55,894 nucleotides of DNA, taken from NCBI RefSeq assembly GCF_002000545.1, contig NZ_MLHL01000010.1, positions 1 to 55,894 of the forward strand. The letters are read 5' to 3'. The position numbers and the translations under genes were made by a program. This DNA comes from Rodentibacter trehalosifermentans. Its GTDB lineage: Bacteria > Pseudomonadota > Gammaproteobacteria > Enterobacterales > Pasteurellaceae. This document shows, piece after piece, positions 18,874 to 27,894 of this stretch (positions are counted from its first letter, which is position 1; the number at the start of each line of letters is the position of its first letter). A model generated the notes under the pieces. That model was not told the origin of the DNA. It was given only the letters and a program-made list of their open reading frames with translations, and did no database searches.

Positions 18874-20664
18874 ATGGATTACGGACAAGAAGCCATCACC
18901 TCACTTCTATGGATCTTAAAAACCCTCACGATGACGGCTGTGGTATTTAGTTTCGGCATTTTTCTGCTGGTACGTTTCACTCACTGGGGGAAACAATTTT
19001 GGTTGTTTGCCGGCGGCTATCTTTCCCCGAAACGAAGCCTTAAACCCATGTTATTTTTCTTGCTCATTGTGGCACTCACCTTAGTGAGCGTGCGTATCGG
19101 ATTAGTCCATTCTGAGTGGTACAACAATATGTACACCTCGCTACAAGAATTTAATGAACCGGTTTTCTGGCAGCAAATGGGCTTGTTTTGTGTCATTGCC
19201 GCCAGTGCCGTTTCCACCTCGTTAATCAGCTATTATATTGAACAACGCTTTGTCATTGATTGGATTAGTTGGCTCAATGATGAACTGGTGGGTAAGTGGA
19301 TGGCAAACCGTGCCTATTATAAAACACAGTATTTATCTGCCAATTTAGACAACCCGGATCAACGAATTCAACAAGATATTCAATCTTATGTCAAAACCAC
19401 CCTTTCACTCAGTACCGGTGTGATTGATGCCGTTACCTCAATCATTTCCTACACCGTATTATTATGGGGATTAGCCGGCCCAATGATGATATTAGGGAAA
19501 GAAATTCCCCATATGATGGTCTTTTTAGTGTTTGGTTATGTCATCTTCACCACATTAATTGCCTTTTGGCTCGGGCGACCATTAATTCACCTCAATTTTG
19601 CCAATGAACGGTTAAACGCAAACTATCGTTATTCCCTCATTCGCATTAAAGAATATGCCGAGAGCATTGCCTTCTATGCCGGGGAAAAAGTCGAACATCA
19701 TCAACTTTATCGCCAATTCCGTGCCGTTATCGGCAATATGTGGGATATTGTCTTTAGAATGTTAAAATTCTCAGGGTTCAATTTAATTGTGAGTCAAACC
19801 TCTGTGGTCTTTCCTCTGTTAATTCAAGTGGGACGCTATTTTGAAAAACAAATCAAATTGGGCGATTTAATGCAAACATTACAGGTGTTTGGCAAATTGC
19901 ATGCCAATTTATCTTTCTTCCGTAACACCTATGATAATTTTGCCGGCTATAAAGCCACCCTTGACCGTTTAACCGGCTTTACTTATGCCATTGATATGGC
20001 AAACCGAGAGTCTAAAACAACGATTTATCCTACTGAAAATGAAGTGATTTTTGAGCATTTAAGCATTAAAAATCCCTTCGGTAAAACCCTTATTTCAGAT
20101 CTCAACCTCCATTTACCGGCGGGTTCTGCGCTGTTAATTCAAGGCAATTCAGGGGTGGGAAAAACTACGCTATTACGCACTGCCGCCGGGCTTTGGTCTT
20201 TTTCTTTAGGCAAAGTTTATTGTCCTCAAGAAGTGCTTTTTCTCTCACAAAAGCCCTATTTACCGCAAGGCAGTTTGCTCACCGCCTTAGCTTATCCTAA
20301 AAATGAAGCAGAAATTGACCGCACTTTGGCAGAAGCGATTTTACGAAAGGTCTCACTGGGTCATTTAATAGAAAGGTTAACCCAAACGCAAGATTGGACG
20401 CGCATTCTTTCCCTTGGGGAACAACAACGTTTGGCATTTGCCCGATTATTATTGCATAAGCCTAAAGTGGCCTTTTTAGATGAAGCCACCGCCAGTATGG
20501 ATGAAGGGCTAGAAGAAGCGATGTATCGCCTATTAAAAGCCGAACTGCCCCAGATGACGCTCATTAGCGTGGGACACCGCTCCACACTGAAATCCTTCCA
20601 TTCACAACAGCTTAATATTTTGGCGCAAGGAAAATGGCGGTTAGACGGAACACTTAAAAATTAA
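18874..20664 (+). CDS. SbmA/BacA-like ABC transporter with fused ATPase
   Basis: A membrane domain of about 360 residues with the SbmA/BacA/ABCD4-type fold (EWYNNMYTSLQEFN near the first loop, YRYSLIRIKEYAESIAFY in the cytosolic helix) is fused to an ATPase domain. The ATPase has Walker A GNSGVGKTT, signature LSLGEQQR and Walker B VAFLDEATASMD. One chain carries both domains, so it probably works as a homodimer. Relatives move peptides, vitamin B12 or very-long-chain acyl compounds; the substrate here is unknown. I use the ATG at 18874; a TTG at 18859 is an alternative start. Confidence 0.85.
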   Translation: MDYGQEAITSLLWILKTLTMTAVVFSFGIFLLVRFTHWGKQFWLFAGGYLSPKRSLKPMLFFLLIVALTLVSVRIGLVHSEWYNNMYTSLQEFNEPVFWQQMGLFCVIAASAVSTSLISYYIEQRFVIDWISWLNDELVGKWMANRAYYKTQYLSANLDNPDQRIQQDIQSYVKTTLSLSTGVIDAVTSIISYTVLLWGLAGPMMILGKEIPHMMVFLVFGYVIFTTLIAFWLGRPLIHLNFANERLNANYRYSLIRIKEYAESIAFYAGEKVEHHQLYRQFRAVIGNMWDIVFRMLKFSGFNLIVSQTSVVFPLLIQVGRYFEKQIKLGDLMQTLQVFGKLHANLSFFRNTYDNFAGYKATLDRLTGFTYAIDMANRESKTTIYPTENEVIFEHLSIKNPFGKTLISDLNLHLPAGSALLIQGNSGVGKTTLLRTAAGLWSFSLGKVYCPQEVLFLSQKPYLPQGSLLTALAYPKNEAEIDRTLAEAILRKVSLGHLIERLTQTQDWTRILSLGEQQRLAFARLLLHKPKVAFLDEATASMDEGLEEAMYRLLKAELPQMTLISVGHRSTLKSFHSQQLNILAQGKWRLDGTLKN

Positions 20665-20776
20665 AGTGATATTACTCAAGGTTTATCTTTCCGGTTATAA
20701 ACTTTTTATTTAGTTTTCATTCGTTGCTATAAGGGGAGAATTGCTATGATAGCCCTGCCTGAAATGCGGTGCTAAT

Positions 20777-21985
20777 TTATCTTTTCTCCCCTATCCCAAA
20801 GGCGCAAGCATAGGCTGAACTCCACGCCCATTGGAAATTATAACCTCCAAGCCAACCGGCAACATCAACCACCTCACCAATAAAATATAAGCCTTTGATT
20901 TGCGTACTTTCCATCGTTTGGGAAGAAATATAATGGGTATCGACTCCGCCTATGGTTACTTCTGCCGTGCGATAGCCTTCTGTGCCATTGGGGGTAAATT
21001 GCCAGTGATGGATTAAATTTGCCAAATTTTTTAACCGCACTTTACTGAGCTGGGCAACGATTTCATCTTGAATAACACCTTGTTCTAACCAAAGTTCAAT
21101 CAGCTTTTTAGGAAGGTAGCGTGTTAGCGCAGTTTTTAACATCACTTTTGGGGATTGCTGTTTGATTTGTTGGATTTCTTCTTCAATATTGTGTGTCGGC
21201 AGTAAATCAATGTCCAGACTTTCATTTGGTTGCCAATAATTTGAACTTTGCAATACTGCAGGGCCGGAAATACCACGATGGGTGAAAAGTAACTGATTGT
21301 GAAAAGATTTTCCGCATTTTGCCGTTATAGTTACGGGTAAGCTAATGCCTGAAAGTGCGGTTAAAAATTTATCGGTTTCACGGTAAGTAAAGGGGACAAG
21401 GCTTGCCCGTGGTGGAATGATTGGGATATTAAATTGTTCGGCAATTTGGTAACCGAAAGGGGTGGCACCAAGACCCGGCATAGACAAGCCACCGGTGGCT
21501 ATGACTAAGTGTTTGCAGTGCCATTGTTCGGCATTAGCGGTGATTTCAAATCGTACTTTGTCATCATATTCAAGGCGTTTAACTTGTGATATTTCACGGC
21601 GTAAATGGATATTGACTTGGTGTTTTTTACATTCTGTTGCCAACATCTCAACAATTTTCTCTGCCCCTTCATCACAAAAAAGTTGTCCGTGTGCTTTTTC
21701 GTGATAGCCAATGCCGTATTCCGCCACGAGGGAAATAAAATCCCAGTTGGTATAGCGTGCAAGGGCAGATTTGACAAAATGCGGATTTTGCGAGAGATAG
21801 TGGCTTGGCGTTACATCAAGGTTGGTAAAATTGCAAAAGCCGCCACCGGACATGAGGATTTTTCGTCCGATTTTTTTGCCGTTATCCAGTATGGTGACTT
21901 CTTTTCCCCGTTTCCCTAATTGAGAGGCACAAAATAACCCGGCAGCCCCCGCGCCGATAATGAGGGTTTCAGAATAATGCTTCAC
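20777..21985 (-). CDS. HI0933-family FAD-dependent oxidoreductase
   Basis: The protein has 402 residues and an N-terminal dinucleotide-binding motif GAGAAGLFCASQLGKRG at residues 12-28, followed by GRKILMSGGGFCNFTN near 41-56, the hallmark of the HI0933/YhiN/BaiN family of Rossmann flavoproteins. C-terminal GEVVDVAGWLGGYNFQWAWSSA is also typical. The reaction is not established; one gut-bacterial relative (BaiN) has been linked to bile-acid reduction. It starts with GTG inside the stop of the NrfFG-type gene (GTGA overlap), so it is translated as the last gene of the cytochrome maturation group. Confidence 0.9.
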   Translation of the reverse strand: MKHYSETLIIGAGAAGLFCASQLGKRGKEVTILDNGKKIGRKILMSGGGFCNFTNLDVTPSHYLSQNPHFVKSALARYTNWDFISLVAEYGIGYHEKAHGQLFCDEGAEKIVEMLATECKKHQVNIHLRREISQVKRLEYDDKVRFEITANAEQWHCKHLVIATGGLSMPGLGATPFGYQIAEQFNIPIIPPRASLVPFTYRETDKFLTALSGISLPVTITAKCGKSFHNQLLFTHRGISGPAVLQSSNYWQPNESLDIDLLPTHNIEEEIQQIKQQSPKVMLKTALTRYLPKKLIELWLEQGVIQDEIVAQLSKVRLKNLANLIHHWQFTPNGTEGYRTAEVTIGGVDTHYISSQTMESTQIKGLYFIGEVVDVAGWLGGYNFQWAWSSAYACAFGIGEKR

Positions 21986-23037
21986 TGTGCTTGCCCTCGG
22001 TCTAAAAATTCTAACATTTTCATTCGTTGAATCACCATACGGCGATCAACGGCTGCATTGCCGCTATCTAACAATTGTTGTAAGTAATCTTTTGCCTGTG
22101 TATAGTCGCGTACTTCAAGGGCAAGGGTGGCAAGCAAAGAAAGACTGGCAATTTCTTTCGGGTCTTGGCTGAGGGCTTGGTTTAAAAGCTGTTTTGCTTC
22201 AGGTGTCAGTTGTTGGCCTGCTTGATAATAAAGTGCGGTGGCTTTTAAGCCTAAAATATGGGGTTGAGAGCCGACTAATTTTTCCGCATTGGCATAGGCA
22301 ATGAGCGCATAATCAAATTCATTGTTTTGCACATAAGCCTCACCGAGTTGAATCCAAGCCTCGGTATTATTCGGATCAGTGCGTAATTTATCTTGAATTT
22401 TTGTTACCATATCTTCTCTTTTGTGAAAGTCCGCCATTTCAATTTGTTTGTTATGTTGAGCGATCATCGCTTGTTCGCCTGCTTGGAGGCGGGAGAAACG
22501 ATCAAGGGATAGATAATAACCAAGGGGAATGGCAATGACTAACGCCAAAATACTAAGGATGATTTTTCCATTAGGCTTTTGGGGGGCAAGTGTGTCGGGC
22601 TCGTTTTGTTCAACCGAATTTAATGCAGAAGAGGGGGGGCGACCTTTGAGCTGAGCGGTTTTTTGCTGAGAAGACCAAACCAACCCTGCTGCGAGCAGGA
22701 ATAGTCCAATAGGCAATAACCATAATAATGCCGTATTCCATTGAAAAGGGGGCTTATAATTCACGAAATCACCGAAACGTGCCGTCATTGTATCGATAAT
22801 TTGCTGATTGGTTTTGCCCTCATTGACCATATTATAGACTTCAATACGCAGGTCGTAGGCGATAGGGGAATTGGATTCCACTAAGTTTTGATTTTGGCAT
22901 TGCGGACAACGTAGCGATTTCGCCAGTTCCACTGCACGGGTGCGATCTGCTGAGGTTTTGAATTGGTAAGTATCCACCATTTCCGCTTGGGCAAACAAGC
23001 TAAAGCAGAATAAAAGTGCGGTTAAAAAAGTTCTCAT
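21982..23037 (-). CDS. Fused NrfF-NrfG (CcmH-CcmI type) heme lyase subunit
   Basis: The first 130 residues form a CcmH/NrfF domain: signal peptide, the LRCPQC redox motif (Cys44, Cys47) and a membrane segment near 104-125. A second membrane helix near 158-175 leads into a TPR domain (about 220-345) like NrfG/CcmI, which binds the apocytochrome. E. coli keeps NrfF and NrfG apart but its CcmH is a similar fusion. The position after nrfABCD suggests it serves NrfA. It overlaps the DsbE-like gene by four bases upstream and the flavoprotein by four downstream. An uptake sequence encodes Leu-Thr-Ala-Leu in the signal peptide. Confidence 0.9.
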   Translation of the reverse strand: MRTFLTALLFCFSLFAQAEMVDTYQFKTSADRTRAVELAKSLRCPQCQNQNLVESNSPIAYDLRIEVYNMVNEGKTNQQIIDTMTARFGDFVNYKPPFQWNTALLWLLPIGLFLLAAGLVWSSQQKTAQLKGRPPSSALNSVEQNEPDTLAPQKPNGKIILSILALVIAIPLGYYLSLDRFSRLQAGEQAMIAQHNKQIEMADFHKREDMVTKIQDKLRTDPNNTEAWIQLGEAYVQNNEFDYALIAYANAEKLVGSQPHILGLKATALYYQAGQQLTPEAKQLLNQALSQDPKEIASLSLLATLALEVRDYTQAKDYLQQLLDSGNAAVDRRMVIQRMKMLEFLDRGQAQ

Positions 23038-23564
23038 TTTTTCATTAATTCTTGAATTTTAGGCTCAAAGACTTGCTTCCAAGTTTCTCTGTCCAGTAAG
23101 CCGGAATGACGATAACGAATAATACCTTGAGCATCCACTAAATAGGTTTCCGGTGCGCCATCGACACCGAGTTTCATGGCAAGTTCTCCCTGGCTGTCAT
23201 CAATTGTCAGAAGGAAAGGATTACCCATTCTTTTTAGCATTTCACGTCCCTTTTGTGGATTATCCCGATAATCAATACCGATGATAGGAAGTGTTTTGGC
23301 GATATCCATTAATAGTGGATGTTCCTCTTTGCAATAGCCACACCAACTGCCCCATACGTTCAATAAAAAGGGGGTTTTAGGGAAATCTTTTAGGCTAAGG
23401 GTTTGGTTAGGTTCAAATAAATTGGCTTGATAAAATTCCGGTACGGGTTTATCAATGAGTGCTGAAGCAAGCTTTTTCGGATCTTGCTTAAGCCCTGCGA
23501 TCAACAAAAAGCAGACGCCCAATAGAATAAAGAGCGGTGTAAAAAAAAGCAGTTTTTTCTTCAT
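23034..23564 (-). CDS. dsbE: DsbE/CcmG-type thiol:disulfide oxidoreductase
   Basis: The 176-residue membrane-anchored periplasmic thioredoxin has its redox site WGSWCGYC at 71-78 (Cys75, Cys78). It keeps apocytochrome Cys residues reduced for heme attachment. The [12 protein letters not shown] stretch with its cis-Pro is typical of CcmG. It overlaps nrfE and the NrfFG gene by four bases each, so the three are translated together. Confidence 0.93.
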   Translation of the reverse strand: MKKKLLFFTPLFILLGVCFLLIAGLKQDPKKLASALIDKPVPEFYQANLFEPNQTLSLKDFPKTPFLLNVWGSWCGYCKEEHPLLMDIAKTLPIIGIDYRDNPQKGREMLKRMGNPFLLTIDDSQGELAMKLGVDGAPETYLVDAQGIIRYRHSGLLDRETWKQVFEPKIQELMKK

Positions 23565-25495
23565 GATCTTTCCTGTTTTCGGCGTAAACCCAATGTGCTA
23601 CAAAGTGCTCCTAATGCCATTAGAATTCCTCCTGCCCATAGCCAACGAATGAGCGGCTTGTAATGCAAACGGAAAGTAAATTCCCCTTTGCCGAGGGAAT
23701 CGCCCATCACGATGTAGAGATCTCCCCAAAATCCACCGCTTAGTCCCACTTCGCTCATTGTCATCGTGCGCACATCATAATAACGGCGTTCCGGAATGAT
23801 AGTGGTGTAAGGTTTCCCTTTCTCTGTAACGTCAAAAAAGGCCACTTCGGTGGTGAAATTAGGGCCGATTTCATTAGAAAATTGACGATAATGAAATTCG
23901 TATTGCCCCAGTTTTTGGCTTTGTTGTGGAGCAAGGCGAACCCCGATTTCACTGCCAAAATAACTGCTCATCACCGCCCCCATCGTGGCAATGGCAACAC
24001 CGCAATGGGCTAAAATCATTCCCCATTGTACAAGGTGGATTTTGCGCCAATTTTGCCATAAGGTCGCAAAGCAAAGCCAAATGGCAAGGGTTAATAAAAG
24101 GAAGGCAAACGCATGGAAATGGAGTGCTTCATTATGATGAATTTGTTGCCAAATCATCAATAAAGCGATGCCGCTTGCAGGGATAAGTAATAATAAACGG
24201 CGGATAAAAAATACCGCCTCAAACTTCGCCCAGCGTAATGCGAGAGAAACCACCATAGCCATTAACATCAGCGTTAAAAGCGGTAAAAAAATGCTATTGA
24301 AATAGGGGCTACCCACCGAAATCGATCCCCAATTCATCGCTTGAAACAACATGGGGTAGAAAGTGCCTAAAAAGGTGGAAACGGTGGCGACGGTTAATAA
24401 AATATTGAGAAATAAAACCCCACCTGCTTTTGAAATTAGCCTAAATTTGACCGCACTTTCTTGGCTATTATTTGAACGTAGTGCGAATAATCCGAAAGCC
24501 AATAAGGTGAGCAAAAAGAAAATGAGCAACAACGCATAGCCTCGGGTGTTATCAATTGCAAAGGCATGAACGGAGGTAAGAGCACCGGAGCGTACAATAA
24601 AGGTGCCGAGAATGCTGAAAGCAAAGCTAAGCAGTGAAAATAAGGTGGTCCAATAAGGTAATGTGCCTTGTTTTTCAGCGATCACTAAGCTGTGTAGTAA
24701 GGCAAGCCCGAGTAGCCATGGCATCAGTGAGGCGTTTTCCACCGGATCCCAAAACCACCAGCCGCCCCAGCCTAATTCGTAATAAGCCCACCATGCCCCT
24801 AATAGGATACCAAGGGTTAAAAATAACCAGGATACTAAGACCCAATTTCGCATATTGTTGGCGATTTTTTGCACGGGTTGACGATAAATGAGGGCACTGA
24901 GGCTCATGGCAAAATTCACCGCAAAGCCCACATAGCCAATATAGAGGAGTGGGGGATGGAAAATTAACCCGATATCTTGCAACATTGGGTTGAGATCCCG
25001 CCCTTCCATTGGAGCCGGGAAAATGCGCCCGAAAGGGTTGGAATAAAACAAAATAAATAGCGCAAAACCAAAACAAATTAACCCCAGTAAAGCAAGGCTT
25101 TGTGCGGAAAAAGTGCGGTCATTTTTTCGGTTAAAAAAAGCAAAAGCAGCAAGCCATAAACTAAGTGAAAATAGCCAAAATAACATTGATCCTTCGTGCC
25201 CGCCCCAAGTTGCCGCAACTTTGAAAAAGGTAGGCAGCCGGGAATTGGAATGGGCGGCAACGTATTCTAGGGTGAAATCATCGGTGGCAAACGAATAAGC
25301 GAGAATGGCAAGAGAAAGCGTGGTGGTCATCGTGAGTACATAGCTTAACCACCAAGCGCTGTTGATGAGCGTGGGATTTTTTTTAAATAACCCTACCTGT
25401 GGTAACAATGCAAGAAATAATGCACTGAGGGTGGCAATTAAAAGGGAGAGGAAGCCAAGTTCTGGAAGCATAATAAATTTTTCAGTGATTAACAT
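23561..25495 (-). CDS. nrfE: Cytochrome c heme lyase NrfE (CcmF family)
   Basis: The protein has up to 644 residues and about 14-15 membrane helices. The heme-handling WWD motif [14 protein letters not shown] is near residues 243-256, and [11 protein letters not shown] is near 97-107. CcmF and NrfE transfer heme to apocytochrome c. I call it NrfE because it follows nrfABCD and stands next to an NrfFG fusion; a general CcmF role is possible if no other ccm locus exists. The start is uncertain: the ATG at 25471 would begin MLPELGF like relatives, and neither start has a good ribosome site. A terminator lies between nrfD and this gene. Confidence 0.88.
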   Translation of the reverse strand: MLITEKFIMLPELGFLSLLIATLSALFLALLPQVGLFKKNPTLINSAWWLSYVLTMTTTLSLAILAYSFATDDFTLEYVAAHSNSRLPTFFKVAATWGGHEGSMLFWLFSLSLWLAAFAFFNRKNDRTFSAQSLALLGLICFGFALFILFYSNPFGRIFPAPMEGRDLNPMLQDIGLIFHPPLLYIGYVGFAVNFAMSLSALIYRQPVQKIANNMRNWVLVSWLFLTLGILLGAWWAYYELGWGGWWFWDPVENASLMPWLLGLALLHSLVIAEKQGTLPYWTTLFSLLSFAFSILGTFIVRSGALTSVHAFAIDNTRGYALLLIFFLLTLLAFGLFALRSNNSQESAVKFRLISKAGGVLFLNILLTVATVSTFLGTFYPMLFQAMNWGSISVGSPYFNSIFLPLLTLMLMAMVVSLALRWAKFEAVFFIRRLLLLIPASGIALLMIWQQIHHNEALHFHAFAFLLLTLAIWLCFATLWQNWRKIHLVQWGMILAHCGVAIATMGAVMSSYFGSEIGVRLAPQQSQKLGQYEFHYRQFSNEIGPNFTTEVAFFDVTEKGKPYTTIIPERRYYDVRTMTMSEVGLSGGFWGDLYIVMGDSLGKGEFTFRLHYKPLIRWLWAGGILMALGALCSTLGLRRKQERS

Positions 25496-25501
25496 CAGGT
25501 T

Positions 25502-25537
25502 TCAAAAAAGAAAGGCGCATAGTAATACGCCTTTCTT
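25502..25537 (-). terminator. Terminator between nrfD and nrfE
   Basis: On the minus strand AAGAAAGGCG and CGCCTTTCTT form a perfect 10-bp stem with a 10-base loop followed by a T-run. There is no T-run on the plus strand, so it acts on nrf transcription. It should lower nrfE-dsbE-nrfFG expression relative to nrfABCD. Confidence 0.88.
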
Positions 25538-25554
25538 CATAAAACAACCTTTGC

Positions 25555-26520
25555 TTATGCCACGGTTAATTGCCCTGCATACAAAATGAAATAGCGTAAA
25601 CAGAGCACCCCGATTAAGTCGAAAATCGACACCCAAATAATAAAGGTGCGGTTATATTTGAATCGGTCAGAGGCAAACATATTGGCGATTAATGGGATCA
25701 AAATACCAATAAAGAACACACCAATCCAGAATACAGCGCCCCAGAAACCGGAAAGGGCGTTGTATAATGCTAAGGTTTTTTGTCCGCCACCAAAATATAA
25801 TCCGACGAAGAAGCACACTAATAAGCCGAGTTCGGTCACCATAATCGGCACTTCAAATTTGTGAATGAAGTGAGATTCGTGAGAATCCCCTTTCAATTTG
25901 CCGGCTATTAGGATAACTAAGAAGGTCGCCGCAATACCGGATGAGGTGCCCGATGCCAAGAACAATGCCGGCAATACCGGATTATTTAGCATTGGATAGC
26001 TGATGAGCGCAGAAAGTAGGAAACCGGTATAGGCCCCTAAAACTGCCGCTAATACGAATAAAATCACCTCTACCGGGCTTATTAAACGCTCTGCAAAGCC
26101 AATTAATTTCATCACAAATTGCAGTTTTGGCATAAAACGCTCAATGAGTGCTTTCACCTCATTTTTGAAGATAACGACACCCCATAAGACCAAAAACAGC
26201 ATATACACTTGGAACAGCATTACCCCCATGGACATGACGGAATTGAATTGATAATTAAACATCAATTTCCAAAATGTCCAAGGGCGTGCCAAGTGGAAAA
26301 TTAATAGAGTAAGACCGATTAATGTAGGGACGGAGCCTAAAATGATCCCGGCACGAATAATCCAGTTTTGGCTTGGATTTTCTAATTTATTGCTGCGTTT
26401 GAATGCAATGGCCAATTGGACTGCACCGGATGAGATCCCAAGTAAAAACAGATAGATCGCAATGGTAGAATCCCACACTAAATTGGGCGTGTGGAACGGA
26501 ACTGGATAATCTAATGTCAT
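25555..26520 (-). CDS. nrfD: Nitrite reductase membrane quinol dehydrogenase subunit NrfD
   Basis: The 321-residue integral membrane protein of the NrfD/PsrC family has about eight to nine helices and begins MTLDYPVPFHTPNLVWDS. With NrfC it oxidises menaquinol and passes electrons through NrfB to NrfA. It overlaps nrfC by four bases (ATGA). Confidence 0.95.
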   Translation of the reverse strand: MTLDYPVPFHTPNLVWDSTIAIYLFLLGISSGAVQLAIAFKRSNKLENPSQNWIIRAGIILGSVPTLIGLTLLIFHLARPWTFWKLMFNYQFNSVMSMGVMLFQVYMLFLVLWGVVIFKNEVKALIERFMPKLQFVMKLIGFAERLISPVEVILFVLAAVLGAYTGFLLSALISYPMLNNPVLPALFLASGTSSGIAATFLVILIAGKLKGDSHESHFIHKFEVPIMVTELGLLVCFFVGLYFGGGQKTLALYNALSGFWGAVFWIGVFFIGILIPLIANMFASDRFKYNRTFIIWVSIFDLIGVLCLRYFILYAGQLTVA

Positions 26521-27194
26521 CTTCTTGGCTCCCCATGTTGGAATGGAATATGGTAAAGATTGGGTTGTGTACCTAATTCCACTTTGGTGCGATAAACCGG
26601 TTTTTCTTTGACTTTTCGTGCCACTTCACTACTCGGGTCGTTCATATCACCAAAGGTGAGGGCTTTTGTTGGACAAGCTTCCACGCAAGCAGGTTGTTTA
26701 CCGTTGGCTAAATTGGTATCACGACAGAAATTACATTTATCCGCCGTTTTATGAACCGGGTGAATAAAGCGTACACGGTACGGGCAAACGGCAATGCAGT
26801 ATTGACAACCGACACATAAATCTTTCTCTACATCTACAATGCCTGTTTCACTATCAATAAATGAAGCACCCGTCGGGCATACGGCGACACAAGGGGCGTT
26901 GCTACAATGTTGGCAAGATTGACGGAAAAACTCATATTCCTGATTTGGAAACTCGCCATAAGGTTCGCTGCGCAAAATCTCTAAACGAGAGACCCCTTGC
27001 GGCACTTGGTTGACATCACGACAGGCATCCATACAGGCCGTACAGCCAATACAAGCCGTTTCATCATGTATCATGGCATAACGTTTGGTTTTATCCGCTT
27101 TGCCTTCTTTTGCTAAAGACGTTAAAGAGGTTCCCGTCATAAGGATCACCGCCCCCATGCCGGAAACAAAGTTTCGGCGTGAGCAAGTTGTCAT
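26517..27194 (-). CDS. nrfC: Nitrite reductase 4Fe-4S subunit NrfC
   Basis: The 225-residue protein has a twin-arginine type N-terminus (CSRRNFVSGMGAV) and four Cys clusters of ferredoxin type, the first at Cys48, Cys51, Cys54 and Cys58, then CQHCSNAPCVAVCP, CVGCQYCIAVCP and CNFC...CVEACP. It transfers electrons from NrfD to NrfB on the periplasmic face. It overlaps both nrfB and nrfD by four bases. Confidence 0.96.
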   Translation of the reverse strand: MTTCSRRNFVSGMGAVILMTGTSLTSLAKEGKADKTKRYAMIHDETACIGCTACMDACRDVNQVPQGVSRLEILRSEPYGEFPNQEYEFFRQSCQHCSNAPCVAVCPTGASFIDSETGIVDVEKDLCVGCQYCIAVCPYRVRFIHPVHKTADKCNFCRDTNLANGKQPACVEACPTKALTFGDMNDPSSEVARKVKEKPVYRTKVELGTQPNLYHIPFQHGEPRR

Positions 27195-27829
27195 GGGTTA
27201 TCCTTTTGTTCTGTTGATTTCTCTTTTTCGGCTTGGCGTTTTTGCTGTTCGCCATGACAGTCAACACAAAGTTTAACCCGTTGTTTTGGTTGAATACCTT
27301 TCATGGCATCTTCTTTCGGATGAAGCGTGTGACAGCTTGCACAAGGCAATTTCATGGCATGGACATCGTGTGCCCATAATTTTTCACGCAGTTTGTCCGG
27401 TTGGTGACAAGCAAAACAGACTTGGTTTTGTTGTTCTACGGAATAGGTTGGTTTTTTCTCACCAAAAATATCCCCTTCAAAACGCATGACATCTTTCGCA
27501 CCACGGCGGTGGTTTTCTGTAATATTACCGTGACAGCTTACACAGGTGATAGGCTTGCCGTTGTTCGGATTTTTTTGGTTTAAGTGTGTACCATGGAATT
27601 TTCCAAAGTGTAGTTCCCCCCCGGATTGATCTAAGGTTTGGTTTTTATCCACTTTGTCAAATTTATGGCATTTTGCACAATATTGGTTGGGATCACGTTG
27701 ATTGTCTAATTGCGGTTCATAACTGAGCGCTGAACCCGCTTGTGCATGGGCAATTATTGGCGTTGCAGAGGCAAAGAGAAGAAATGCAGCCGCTTTTGCC
27801 ATATTGCGAAGAAAAGACGTTAAATTCAT
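27191..27829 (-). CDS. nrfB: Pentaheme cytochrome c NrfB
   Basis: The 212-residue periplasmic protein has a signal peptide ending near AHA-QA (residue 29) and five CxxCH heme sites at 51-55, 96-100, 138-142, 163-167 and 188-192. It donates electrons to NrfA. The C-terminal tail is highly charged (Lys/Glu/Gln). It is separated from nrfA by 65 bases holding a paired uptake-sequence hairpin. Confidence 0.95.
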   Translation of the reverse strand: MNLTSFLRNMAKAAAFLLFASATPIIAHAQAGSALSYEPQLDNQRDPNQYCAKCHKFDKVDKNQTLDQSGGELHFGKFHGTHLNQKNPNNGKPITCVSCHGNITENHRRGAKDVMRFEGDIFGEKKPTYSVEQQNQVCFACHQPDKLREKLWAHDVHAMKLPCASCHTLHPKEDAMKGIQPKQRVKLCVDCHGEQQKRQAEKEKSTEQKDNP

Positions 27830-27858
27830 TTTGGAACCTCAAATTTATTCTGGAAAAC

Positions 27859-27886
27859 GACCGCACTTTTAGCGAAAAGTGCGGTC
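27859..27886 (-). terminator. Paired uptake sequences between nrfA and nrfB
   Basis: Two inverted uptake cores (GACCGCACTTTT and AAAAGTGCGGTC) form a perfect 12-bp stem with a four-base loop. On the minus strand only GTTTTCC follows, so it is probably a partial terminator that lets some transcripts continue into nrfBCD. Confidence 0.7.
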
Positions 27887-27894
27887 ACTTTTTC

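Noticed and set aside
24675-25076. 133-codon minus-strand reading frame in another frame of nrfE
   Set aside because: It overlaps the WWD motif region of nrfE, which is clearly the coded frame.
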